In this document: in pieces, positions 48,662-55,187 of the stretch
How the letters are laid out: each line of letters begins with the position of its first letter
Numbering within the stretch: position 1 is the stretch's first letter
NCBI GenBank assembly: GCA_023394655.1
Contig: JAEXAG010000154.1
Coordinates: 1 to 55,187 of the forward strand
DNA from: Pseudomonadota bacterium
GTDB taxonomy: Bacteria > Pseudomonadota > Gammaproteobacteria > Xanthomonadales > Xanthomonadaceae
Direction: 5' to 3'
DNA: 55,187 nucleotides
The notes under the pieces: model-generated
The model's input: the letters and a program-made list of their open reading frames with translations, nothing else
What the model was told of the DNA's origin: nothing
Database searches by the model: none
Position numbers and translations under genes: made by a program

Positions 48662-49483
48662 ATGCAGAAACCTGCAGTCACCCTCATGGTCAAGGCGGCG
48701 CGTGCCGCCGGCAACGTGCTGATGCGCCACATCAGTCGCCTCGATGCGATCAACGTGATCGAGAAGGATCGCCTCGACTACGCGAGCGACGTCGACCGCC
48801 AGGCCGAGGAAGCCGCGATCCGCGAGCTTCGTCGCGCCGCGCCCGATTACGCCATCCTCGGCGAGGAAGGCGGGCAGATGGGCAAGGGCCGCAACGTCTG
48901 GGTCATCGACCCGCTCGACGGCACCAGCAACTACCTGCGCGGCCTGCCTCACTACTGCGTCTCGATCGCCATGGTGGAGAACGGCGAGCCGCAACACGCG
49001 GTCATCTTCGACCCGCTGCGCAACGAGCTGTTCACCGCCAGCAAGGGCAATGGCGCCGTGCTCAACGATCGCCGCATCCGCGTCGCCGAGCGCCGCACGC
49101 TGGAAGGTGCGCTCATCGCCACCGGCTTCCACCCTCGCGAGCGCACGCGCGCGGGCGCCCAGCTCGAATGCGTCCGCCAGTTGCTCTCGCAGGCGCAGGT
49201 CGAGGACATCCGCCGTACCGGCTCCGCCGCGCTGGACCTGGCCTATGTCGCCTGCGGGCGGCTGGATGCCTATTTCGAAGCCGGGGTGAAGCCCTGGGAC
49301 ATCGCCGCCGGCATCCTGCTGGTGCGCGAGGCCGGCGGCAAGGTCAGCGATTTCAAGGGCGCACCGACCGCGCCGGTGGACGTGCGCGGCGTGGACAGCC
49401 GCGGCATCCTCGCCGGCAACATCCGCACCGCCGAAGCCCTGCAGAAGGCCATCGTCGACAGCGGCTACGCCGCCACTTTCTGA
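48662..49483 (+). CDS. suhB: Inositol-1-monophosphatase family protein SuhB
   Basis: SuhB hydrolyses inositol monophosphate and, in E. coli, also joins Nus-factor antitermination at rRNA operons. The 273 residues carry the Li+-sensitive phosphatase motifs GEEGG (67-71), DPLDGTSNY (83-91) and WDIAAG (Asp213). The ATG at 48662 gives the family-like start MQKPAVTLMVKAARAAGN; an in-frame TTG 21 nt earlier is a weak alternative. It is divergent from trmJ, a frequent neighbour. A strong terminator follows. Confidence 0.95.
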   Translation: MQKPAVTLMVKAARAAGNVLMRHISRLDAINVIEKDRLDYASDVDRQAEEAAIRELRRAAPDYAILGEEGGQMGKGRNVWVIDPLDGTSNYLRGLPHYCVSIAMVENGEPQHAVIFDPLRNELFTASKGNGAVLNDRRIRVAERRTLEGALIATGFHPRERTRAGAQLECVRQLLSQAQVEDIRRTGSAALDLAYVACGRLDAYFEAGVKPWDIAAGILLVREAGGKVSDFKGAPTAPVDVRGVDSRGILAGNIRTAEALQKAIVDSGYAATF

Positions 49484-49498
49484 CCCCGCAAAAGCGGA

Positions 49499-49517
49499 CG
49501 CCGGGCAAATCCCGGCG
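49499..49517. repeat. Short hairpin after suhB
   Basis: CGCCGGG / CCCGGCG with a CAAAT loop lies just behind suhB, upstream of the main terminator. It has no T tract on the plus strand; a short T run on the minus strand could help end the secF transcript. Confidence 0.4.
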
Positions 49518-49535
49518 CCGATCGGATCTGCTGCC

Positions 49536-49569
49536 GATGCCGGGCCCGCGAGCCCGGCATCTTCTTTTT
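49536..49569 (+). terminator. Rho-independent terminator after suhB
   Basis: A perfect 10-bp stem GATGCCGGGC / GCCCGGCATC with a 6-nt loop is followed by TTCTTTTT. It lies between suhB and the convergent secF gene. Confidence 0.88.
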
Positions 49570-49573
49570 CGCC

Positions 49574-50563
49574 TCAGGGCCGGCGGGCCAGCGCGGCATC
49601 GTCCTTGGCGCGCGGCATCAGGTCCTGCTTGGTCACCTTCAGGAAGCCGACGGTCAGCATCGGGCAGGCGATCAGGATCGAGGAGATCGTCCCGAACACC
49701 GCGCCGAACATCTGGGTCAGCGCCAGCCCCTGCAGCGATTCGCCGCCGAACAGGTAGAGCGCCAGCACGGTCAGGAAGAACACGGCCGAGGTGATGATCG
49801 TGCGCGAGAGCGTCTGGTTGATCGAGGCGTTGAAGATTTCCATCGGGGTGCCGCGCATCGAGCGGAAGTTCTCGCGCACGCGGTCGAACACCACGACGGT
49901 GTCGTTGATCGAGAAACCCATCACCGACAGCAGGCCGGCCAGCACGGTCAGGTCGAACTCGCGCCCGGTGAGCGCGAACAGCCCGGCCACCACCATCACG
50001 TCCAGCAGCGTGGTCACGCTGGCCACCACCGCGAATTTCCATTCGAAGCGCAGGCTGATGTAGATCAGGAAGCCGATCAGCACGAAGGCCGCGGCCTGCA
50101 TGGCCTTGCTGGTCAATTCGGAGCTGACCATCGCGCTGATCGATTCGCGGCTCTTGATCGTGGCCTCGTTGCCGGGCGTGCTCAGCGCGGTCCGCACCGC
50201 CTCGGCCTGGCGGACGCCCTCGTCGACCTGCGCCCCGCTGGCGGCTTGGCCGGTGTCGGCCCGGGCCTCGCCGCGCAGGCGGACCAGTAGGTCGGTGGCA
50301 TTGCCGAAGGCCTGCACCTGGGCACGTTCGAATCCGGCATCGGCCAGGCGCCCGCGCACGTCCTCGACGTTCGGCGGCTGCTCGAAACGCAGTTCGATCG
50401 CGGTGCCACCGGTGAAGTCGAGCCCGAAGTTGAAGCCCTTGCCGAAGATGCCGGCAAGCGCGACCAGGAAGCACAGCACGGCGAAGCCGAGGTGGAACCA
50501 GCGCCAGCGCATGAAATCGATGCGCGTGTCGCTGGGGATCAGGGTCAGGGGAAAGATCTTCAT
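49574..50563 (-). CDS. secF: Preprotein translocase subunit SecF
   Basis: SecF forms with SecD a proton-driven membrane complex that helps pull exported proteins through SecYEG. The 329 residues have one N-terminal helix, a periplasmic domain beginning near FGLDFTGGTAIELRF, and five C-terminal helices. The conserved FALTGREFDLTVLAGLLSVMGFSINDTVVVFDRVRENFR is present. It ends with a short basic tail. It starts 9 nt after secD, as the last gene of tgt-yajC-secD-secF. Confidence 0.96.
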   Translation of the reverse strand: MKIFPLTLIPSDTRIDFMRWRWFHLGFAVLCFLVALAGIFGKGFNFGLDFTGGTAIELRFEQPPNVEDVRGRLADAGFERAQVQAFGNATDLLVRLRGEARADTGQAASGAQVDEGVRQAEAVRTALSTPGNEATIKSRESISAMVSSELTSKAMQAAAFVLIGFLIYISLRFEWKFAVVASVTTLLDVMVVAGLFALTGREFDLTVLAGLLSVMGFSINDTVVVFDRVRENFRSMRGTPMEIFNASINQTLSRTIITSAVFFLTVLALYLFGGESLQGLALTQMFGAVFGTISSILIACPMLTVGFLKVTKQDLMPRAKDDAALARRP

Positions 50564-50572
50564 CGGTTTACC

Positions 50573-52453
50573 TCAGACCGCCAGGGTCTTGAGCTTCTTG
50601 CGGCGGGCGTAAAGCAAGGTGGCCAGCGCGCGGGTGACGGTGAGGGCGGTGAACATCGAGGCGATGATGCCGATGACCAGGGTGACGGCGAAGCCCTTCA
50701 GCGGGCCGCTGCCGAAGGCGTACAGCGCCACGCCGGCGAGGATGCCGGTCACGTTGGCGTCGAAGATCGAGCTGGAGGCCTTGTCGTAGCCCATCGCGAT
50801 CGCCGCCTTGGGCGGCATGCCGGCACGCAGCTCCTCGCGGATGCGCTCGTTGATGAGCACGTTGGCGTCCACCGAAAGGCCGATCGAAAGCGCCAGGCCG
50901 GCGAAGCCCGGCAGGGTCATGGTGGCGCCGAAGATCGAAAGCACGGCGGCCACGATGATCAGGTTGAACAGCAGCGCCACGCAGGTCATCAGCCCGAACA
51001 TGCGGTAATAGATCATGAAGAACAGCAGGGTGAACAGGAAGGCGTAGCCCACGGCAGTCACGCCACGCTCCACGTTCTCCTTGCCGAGACTCGGGCCGAC
51101 GACGCTTTCGGCCACGAAATCCATCGGTGCCGCGAGCGCACCGGACTTCAGCTGCTTGGCCAGGTCCTGGGCTTCCTGCTGCGACAGGCCGGTGGTCTGG
51201 AAATCCTTGCCGAACACGCCCTGGATGGTGGAGGCACTGATCACCCGCTCCTCGACGCGGGAGGTCTGGACTTCCTCGCCGTTGACCATGGTCACGGTCG
51301 GGACGCGCTCGATGTAGACGACGCCCAGGCGCTGGCCGACGTGGTCGATGGTGTGGTCGAGCATGCGCTTGCCGCCGGCGGCGTTGAGCGTGATCGAAAC
51401 CGAGGGCGAGCCGGTGCGCTGGTCGGTGGTGGGCACCGCCGAGATCAGCTCGTCGCCGGAAACCAGCACGCGCTTGGAAAGCAGGATCGGCGCCCCGCTC
51501 TGCTGGCGGTACAGCTTGGAATCCGGCGGCACCTGGCCACTCGCTTCGGCCGCGGCCGCGGTCTGCTCGTCGCCGGTCACGGCACGGAACTCGAGGGTCG
51601 CGGTGGCGCCGATCTGGCGCTTGGCCTCGGCGGTGTCCTGCAGGCCGGGCAGCTGGATCACCAGGCGGTCTGCGCCCTGGCGTTGCAGCACCGGCTCGGA
51701 CACGCCGAGCGCGTTGATGCGGTCCGCGATCACGGTGCGGTTCTGGTCGACCGCTTCCAGCGCGATCTTGTTGATCTCGCTATCGGCCAGTCGCGCGACC
51801 AGCGTGGAGGCACCCTGGGTGGACCAGCCGATGGCCGGGCCACCGGTCACCGGGTTGCCCAGCGCATCATCGAGCGCTTTCTGGGCATCGGCGGTGGCAA
51901 CGCCCGGCTCCAGGTTGACCACGATGCTGTTGTCCGGGCGATGATCCACGGAACGATAGCGGATGCGGGCATCACGCATCGCCACGCGCATGTTGTCGGC
52001 GTAGGCCTCCAGACGCTTGTCCAGCGCGGCTTTCTGGTCGACCTGCATCAGGAAGTGGACGCCACCCTGCAGGTCGAGGCCCAGCGACATCGGCTTGGCA
52101 GCCAAGGCTTCGAGCCAGCCCGGCACCGAGGACAGCAGGTTGAGCGCGACCGCGTATTCCTGACCCAGCGCCTGGCGGATGGCGGCCTGCGCCTCGGCCT
52201 GCTCCTCGTTGGAGGCCAGGCGCACGGCGAGCGTGCCTTCGCGCGGCTCCTCGACGGCCTTGGGCTGGATGCCGGCCGACAGCAGCGCACCGTTCACCTG
52301 CTGGCGCACGGCGGCCAGGTCTGTGAGGGTGCCGCGCGCGGCGGTCACCTGCACCGAAGGATCCTTCGGGTACAGGTTGGGAAGGGCGTAGATCGTGCTG
52401 ATGACCAGCACGGCCAGGATCAGGAAATATTTCCAGCGCGGAAACTCAAGCAT
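50573..52453 (-). CDS. secD: Preprotein translocase subunit SecD
   Basis: SecD is the larger partner of SecF. The 626 residues begin MLEFPRWKYFLILAVLVIS, a membrane helix. A large periplasmic part follows, with DLQGGVHFLMQVD near the N-terminus, and then the five C-terminal helices with FAGLALSIGLSVDANVLINERIREELRAG. Length and layout are normal. The ATG at 52453 is used; an ATG six codons earlier is also possible. It sits 48 nt behind yajC. Confidence 0.96.
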   Translation of the reverse strand: MLEFPRWKYFLILAVLVISTIYALPNLYPKDPSVQVTAARGTLTDLAAVRQQVNGALLSAGIQPKAVEEPREGTLAVRLASNEEQAEAQAAIRQALGQEYAVALNLLSSVPGWLEALAAKPMSLGLDLQGGVHFLMQVDQKAALDKRLEAYADNMRVAMRDARIRYRSVDHRPDNSIVVNLEPGVATADAQKALDDALGNPVTGGPAIGWSTQGASTLVARLADSEINKIALEAVDQNRTVIADRINALGVSEPVLQRQGADRLVIQLPGLQDTAEAKRQIGATATLEFRAVTGDEQTAAAAEASGQVPPDSKLYRQQSGAPILLSKRVLVSGDELISAVPTTDQRTGSPSVSITLNAAGGKRMLDHTIDHVGQRLGVVYIERVPTVTMVNGEEVQTSRVEERVISASTIQGVFGKDFQTTGLSQQEAQDLAKQLKSGALAAPMDFVAESVVGPSLGKENVERGVTAVGYAFLFTLLFFMIYYRMFGLMTCVALLFNLIIVAAVLSIFGATMTLPGFAGLALSIGLSVDANVLINERIREELRAGMPPKAAIAMGYDKASSSIFDANVTGILAGVALYAFGSGPLKGFAVTLVIGIIASMFTALTVTRALATLLYARRKKLKTLAV

Positions 52454-52501
52454 GGCGTTTACCCGCGCCACCCGAGAGCGGCGCGCCAGGGTGGACGGGA
52501 A

Positions 52502-52846
52502 TCAGGCGGCCTTCAGCGAGCCCTTGGGCAGCACGTTGGTGACAGCGGATTTCTGCACGCGCACGCGCACGTTGTCGGCGATCTCGATGGTGACGAAGTT
52601 GTCGCCGATGTCGGTGACGGTGCCGGCGATGCCGCCGTTGGTGATCACCTCGTCGCCGCGGTTGAGCGCGCCGAGCATGGCGCGGTGTTCCTTGGCGCGC
52701 TTCATCTGCGGGCGGATCATCAGGAAGTACATGATGGCGACCAGCGCCAGCGGCATCATCAGCCCGAACATCGGGTTGGGAGCCGCGGCAGGGGCGCCGG
52801 CGGCCTGTGCGTAGGCGGCGGGGATCAGGAAATCGAGCAGGTTCAT
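52502..52846 (-). CDS. yajC: Preprotein translocase subunit YajC
   Basis: YajC is a small single-helix inner-membrane protein associated with SecDF. The 114 residues have an Ala-rich N-terminus, the helix MFGLMMPLALVAIMYFLMIRPQMKRAKEHR and a short cytosolic beta domain (GDEVITNGGIAGTVTDIG). It is 60 nt downstream of tgt, the usual order. Confidence 0.95.
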   Translation of the reverse strand: MNLLDFLIPAAYAQAAGAPAAAPNPMFGLMMPLALVAIMYFLMIRPQMKRAKEHRAMLGALNRGDEVITNGGIAGTVTDIGDNFVTIEIADNVRVRVQKSAVTNVLPKGSLKAA

Positions 52847-52906
52847 CGGGGATTCCGGGCGAAAGGCGAACGGTGGATTATGCCATGCGGGCGGAGGCCC
52901 CCGGAT

Positions 52907-54049
52907 TCAAGCCTTCCGGTCCGCCGCCCGGGCCCGGCGCGCATGGAATTCCGCCCGGAAGGCCTCGAAGCGTCCCTCGGCGATCGCCCGGCGCATGTCC
53001 GCCATCAGCCGCTGGTAGTGGCGCAGGTTGTGCAGGGTGCCGAGGATCGGCCCGACCATCTCGTTGCAGCGGTCGAGGTGCCGCAGGTAGCTGCGGGTGA
53101 AGCCGTTGGCGCAGGCGTGGCAATCGCAGCCTTCCTCGATCGGGCCGAGGTCGTGTTCGTACTTCGAATTGCGGATGCGGACCACGCCGTCGGCGGTGAA
53201 GAAGTGGCCGTTGCGTGCGTTGCGGGTGGGCATCACGCAATCGAACATGTCGATGCCGCGGGCGACCGCTTCGACCAGATCCTCCGGCCGGCCCACGCCC
53301 ATCAGGTAGCGCGGCCGGTCCTCCGGCAGCTGCGGCGCGGTGTGCTCGAGCATCGCATTGCGCTCGTCCTCGGTTTCGCCGACCGCAAGCCCGCCGATCG
53401 CGTAGCCGTCGAAACCGATCGCCTTCAGCCCCTCGGCCGAAGCACTGCGCAGATCGTGATGCACCCCGCCCTGCACGATGCCGAACAGCGCCGCGTCGTT
53501 ACCCTCGTGGGCGCGCTTGCTGCGTTCCGCCCAGCGCAGGCTGAGCGCCATCGAACGCTCGATGATGGACTTGTCCACCGGCCGGCCCTCCACGGTCACC
53601 GGCGGGCATTCGTCGAAAATCATCACGATGTCGCTGCCCAGCACCTTCTGGATATGCATGGATTCCTCGGGGCCGAGGAACACCTTGCTGCCATCGGTGG
53701 GCGCGGCGAAGGTGACGCCGGCTTCGGTGATCTTTCGCCGATGCGCCAGCGAGAACACCTGGAAACCGCCCGAATCGGTGAGGATCGGGCCGTCCCAGCG
53801 CGCGAAACCGTGCAGGCCGCCGTGCGCCTCGATCACCTCCAGGCCGGGCCTCAGGAACAAGTGGAAGGTGTTGCCGAGGATGATTTCGGCACCGAGATCC
53901 CGGATCTGCTGCGGCAGCATGCCCTTGACCGAGCCGTAGGTGCCGACCGGCATGAACGCCGGGGTTTCGATGGTGCCGCGCGGGAACGTGATGCGACCGC
54001 GTCGGGCCGCGCCGTCGCGGGCGAGCAGTTGGAAGGACATGCGTGACAT
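52907..54049 (-). CDS. tgt: tRNA-guanine transglycosylase
   Basis: Tgt swaps guanine 34 for preQ1 in tRNAs reading NAY codons, an earlier step than QueG in queuosine synthesis. The 380 residues are a TIM barrel with LTDSGGFQVFS (Asp92), DIVMIFDECPP, and FDCVMPTRNARNGHFF. The zinc site is in CDCHACANGFTRSYLRHL. It starts with ATG at 54049 (MSRM) or 54040; the first lies 6 nt after a GATAAT. queA, the common upstream neighbour, is not here. yajC-secD-secF follow. Confidence 0.96.
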   Translation of the reverse strand: MSRMSFQLLARDGAARRGRITFPRGTIETPAFMPVGTYGSVKGMLPQQIRDLGAEIILGNTFHLFLRPGLEVIEAHGGLHGFARWDGPILTDSGGFQVFSLAHRRKITEAGVTFAAPTDGSKVFLGPEESMHIQKVLGSDIVMIFDECPPVTVEGRPVDKSIIERSMALSLRWAERSKRAHEGNDAALFGIVQGGVHHDLRSASAEGLKAIGFDGYAIGGLAVGETEDERNAMLEHTAPQLPEDRPRYLMGVGRPEDLVEAVARGIDMFDCVMPTRNARNGHFFTADGVVRIRNSKYEHDLGPIEEGCDCHACANGFTRSYLRHLDRCNEMVGPILGTLHNLRHYQRLMADMRRAIAEGRFEAFRAEFHARRARAADRKA

Positions 54050-54055
54050 CTGGCC

Positions 54056-54061
54056 ATTATC
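54056..54061 (-). promoter_or_regulatory. -10 element of tgt, predicted leaderless start
   Basis: GATAAT on the minus strand ends 6 nt before the ATG at 54049, so the transcript would begin at the start codon. A -35 is not obvious. The next in-frame ATG is 9 nt further in. Confidence 0.45.
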
Positions 54062-54103
54062 CTCCAGCCGGACGCTCCGCCACGCGGATGGCGCGAACGT
54101 CGA

Positions 54104-54916
54104 TCAGCCGCCGGTGAACATCGCCCGGTATTTCGGCGCCAGATGCGCGCGGAACACGCCGACCGGCACGTCCACCGCCTGGGTGCCATCCGAATACGGC
54201 CCGACCTGGTAGGGCGGGAACACGAAGCGCAGGCCGAACCAGCGCCCGTCCGCCGCCGGGATCGGCTCGAACTGGGCGAAATTACCGGCGTCCGGGCCTG
54301 TGCCCTCGTCGATCATCCCGCCGGTGGTGCGGATGACCTCGGCGCGCTCGGCATCGGAAAGCTGGTCTTCGGCAAGCCGCGCCAGCACCTGCTCGCGCAA
54401 CTGGCTGCGGACATGGGCGGATATCGCTTCCCAGCCCTCGCGGTCGGGGATCAGATCCTGCGGCGCCAGCAGCCTGTCTTCCTGCGGCAGGTAGTTGAAC
54501 CGCGCGATCAGCGGGATGCCGTGCGCGCCACCGGTGTAGAGGCTGCCTTCGGCGGCAATCGCCACCACTTCCGGACGGTTCAGCAGTTCCGTGAAGTTGA
54601 GGCTGAGATCATAGGGGCCGTGCAGGTGGCCACCCTCGCCCGCCAGCTTCACCGCCTCGTCCAGATCCGCGCGTGCCTTGGCGGCGTAGCCGCGCAGCGC
54701 ATCAGCAAGCCGCGGGTGTGCGTTGGCCACTTCCGGGTAGGCAATGCCGACGAGATATTGCGGGGTGCGCTCGATGACGTCCTTGAGCGGCTCGCGCGAA
54801 CTGGCCGGGCCGGCATCCGTTGCCACCGGGGCATCGACGGCGGGCACCGCGGGCTCCGGATTCTGTCCACAGGCCACGAGGGCCAAACCAAGGGAAACGA
54901 TCACGATCCGACGCAT
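54104..54916 (-). CDS. Lipoprotein with RsiV/DUF3298-like domains
   Basis: The 270 residues start with a lipoprotein signal ending LVAC (Cys16). A DUF4163-type region follows, then a DUF3298-like C-terminal domain with FEPIPAADGRWFGLRFVFPPYQVGPYSDGTQAVDVP. The same pair of domains occurs in the anti-sigma factor RsiV and in peptidoglycan deacetylase fusions, where it may bind lysozyme or glycan. Here no membrane-spanning anti-sigma part or sigma gene is present, so its role is unknown. The gene is 54 nt upstream of tgt on the same strand. Confidence 0.8.
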   Translation of the reverse strand: MRRIVIVSLGLALVACGQNPEPAVPAVDAPVATDAGPASSREPLKDVIERTPQYLVGIAYPEVANAHPRLADALRGYAAKARADLDEAVKLAGEGGHLHGPYDLSLNFTELLNRPEVVAIAAEGSLYTGGAHGIPLIARFNYLPQEDRLLAPQDLIPDREGWEAISAHVRSQLREQVLARLAEDQLSDAERAEVIRTTGGMIDEGTGPDAGNFAQFEPIPAADGRWFGLRFVFPPYQVGPYSDGTQAVDVPVGVFRAHLAPKYRAMFTGG

Positions 54917-55020
54917 AGCACTGCCTGGTCCCTGCCGAGGGAAAGAAACATGACGACACTCTAAGGGCATCGCCGTGAGGCGCGGGTCACGGCCGGATGA
55001 CCTGCGAGCACGCCGCTCCG

Positions 55021-55050
55021 GAAAAAAGAAACCCGGCCGGAGCCGGGTTT
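55021..55050 (-). terminator. Rho-independent terminator of the cold-shock gene
   Basis: On the minus strand AAACCCGGC / GCCGGGTTT with a 4-nt loop is followed by CTTTTTTC. It lies 23 nt behind the cold-shock stop codon. Confidence 0.88.
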
Positions 55051-55073
55051 CGGGTTTGCGCGAAGGCGGACGC

Positions 55074-55187
55074 TTACAGCGCCTGCACCTCGTCGGCCTG
55101 CAGGCCCTTCTGGCCCTGCACGACCTTGAACGTCACCTGCTGGCCTTCCTGCAGCGACTTGAAGCCGTTGCCCTGGATGGAGCGGAA
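55074..55187 (-). CDS. Cold-shock domain protein (N-terminus cut by window edge)
   Basis: The last 37 residues of a CspA-family nucleic-acid chaperone are visible: FRSIQGNGFKSLQEG, then VTFKVVQGQKGLQADEVQAL and a TAA stop. The RNP1/RNP2 motifs and the start lie outside the window, so which family member it is cannot be told. The usual length is about 68 residues. A strong terminator follows directly, so it is transcribed alone or last. Confidence 0.9.
   Translation of the reverse strand, partial: FRSIQGNGFKSLQEGQQVTFKVVQGQKGLQADEVQAL

Noticed and set aside
47338..48753. A 471-codon open frame joining the EAL fragment to sequence antisense or out of frame to trmJ
   Set aside because: Only its last ~125 codons look like protein; the rest is the out-of-frame shadow of trmJ.
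50492..54046. A 1184-codon open frame on the plus strand across secD, yajC and tgt
   Set aside because: It is the antisense shadow of four well-recognised genes, with His/Gly/Arg-rich composition and no domain.

Overview
The window is about 55 kb of GC-rich, densely coding chromosomal DNA from a gammaproteobacterium, most likely of the Xanthomonadaceae/Lysobacteraceae. Grounds for this are the suf operon headed by an Rrf2 regulator of the gammaproteobacterial SUF type, a short stand-alone RnfB-like ferredoxin behind metG, an endonuclease-type MutL, two large TonB-dependent receptors, and the gene orders nnrD-tsaE-amiC-mutL and bamA-lpxD-fabZ-lpxA-lpxB-rnhB. No complete mobile element, CRISPR array, tRNA or rRNA gene was seen. 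Nearly everything is housekeeping, and no gene-free stretch exceeds 300 bases.

Layout. 1-3.7 kb: rimO (cut by the left edge), a dienelactone hydrolase/HIT pair, dcd and mrp. 3.9-9.8 kb: an S9 peptidase, a TonB-dependent receptor and a DUF2147 protein lying between mrp and metG, which are divergent neighbours in some other gammaproteobacteria. 9.9-13.4 kb: metG, the RnfB-like ferredoxin and a TraB/GumN protein. 13.5-18.9 kb (minus): nnrD-tsaE-amiC-mutL, with queG divergent. 20.0-31.6 kb (plus): the envelope operon frr-uppS-cdsA-dxr-rseP-bamA-lpxD-fabZ-lpxA-lpxB-rnhB, followed by an M23 peptidase, chrA, a small membrane protein and a lipoprotein. 34.6-41.7 kb: a SET-domain gene, then sufR-like/sufB/DUF3703/sufC/sufD/sufS, a GNAT gene and a Rieske ferredoxin. 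41.7-47.8 kb: an ODP-type metallo-beta-lactamase-fold protein, a siderophore-type TonB receptor with a Fur-box-like site, an alkyltransferase-like protein, a CorC/CNNM-type transporter, an ExoD protein and an EAL-domain remnant. 47.8-55.2 kb: trmJ/suhB, then (minus) a lipoprotein, tgt, yajC, secD and secF, and the tail of a cold-shock gene at the right edge.

How the genes work together. The 20-31 kb operon couples ribosome recycling to isoprenoid (dxr, uppS), phospholipid (cdsA), lipid A (lpxD, fabZ, lpxA, lpxB) and outer-membrane protein biogenesis (bamA, rseP). tgt and queG act at the base-exchange and final-reduction steps of queuosine synthesis, and trmJ and tsaE add further tRNA modification. 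The suf operon, the Mrp carrier and several Fe-S proteins (RimO, QueG, RnfB-like, Rieske) form an iron-sulfur theme, alongside iron uptake.

Most notable observation: the CorC/CNNM-type gene is preceded by an unlisted 22-codon ORF beginning MDPDPKPPSRPP. Its start resembles the Mg2+-sensing leader peptide MgtL (MEPDPTPLP...), and its stop codon lies just inside the transporter start. Second, several genes (queG, nnrD, amiC, trmJ, tgt) have a -10-like hexamer exactly 6 nt before the ATG, which predicts leaderless mRNAs; queG/nnrD and trmJ/suhB appear to share overlapping antiparallel -10 elements.
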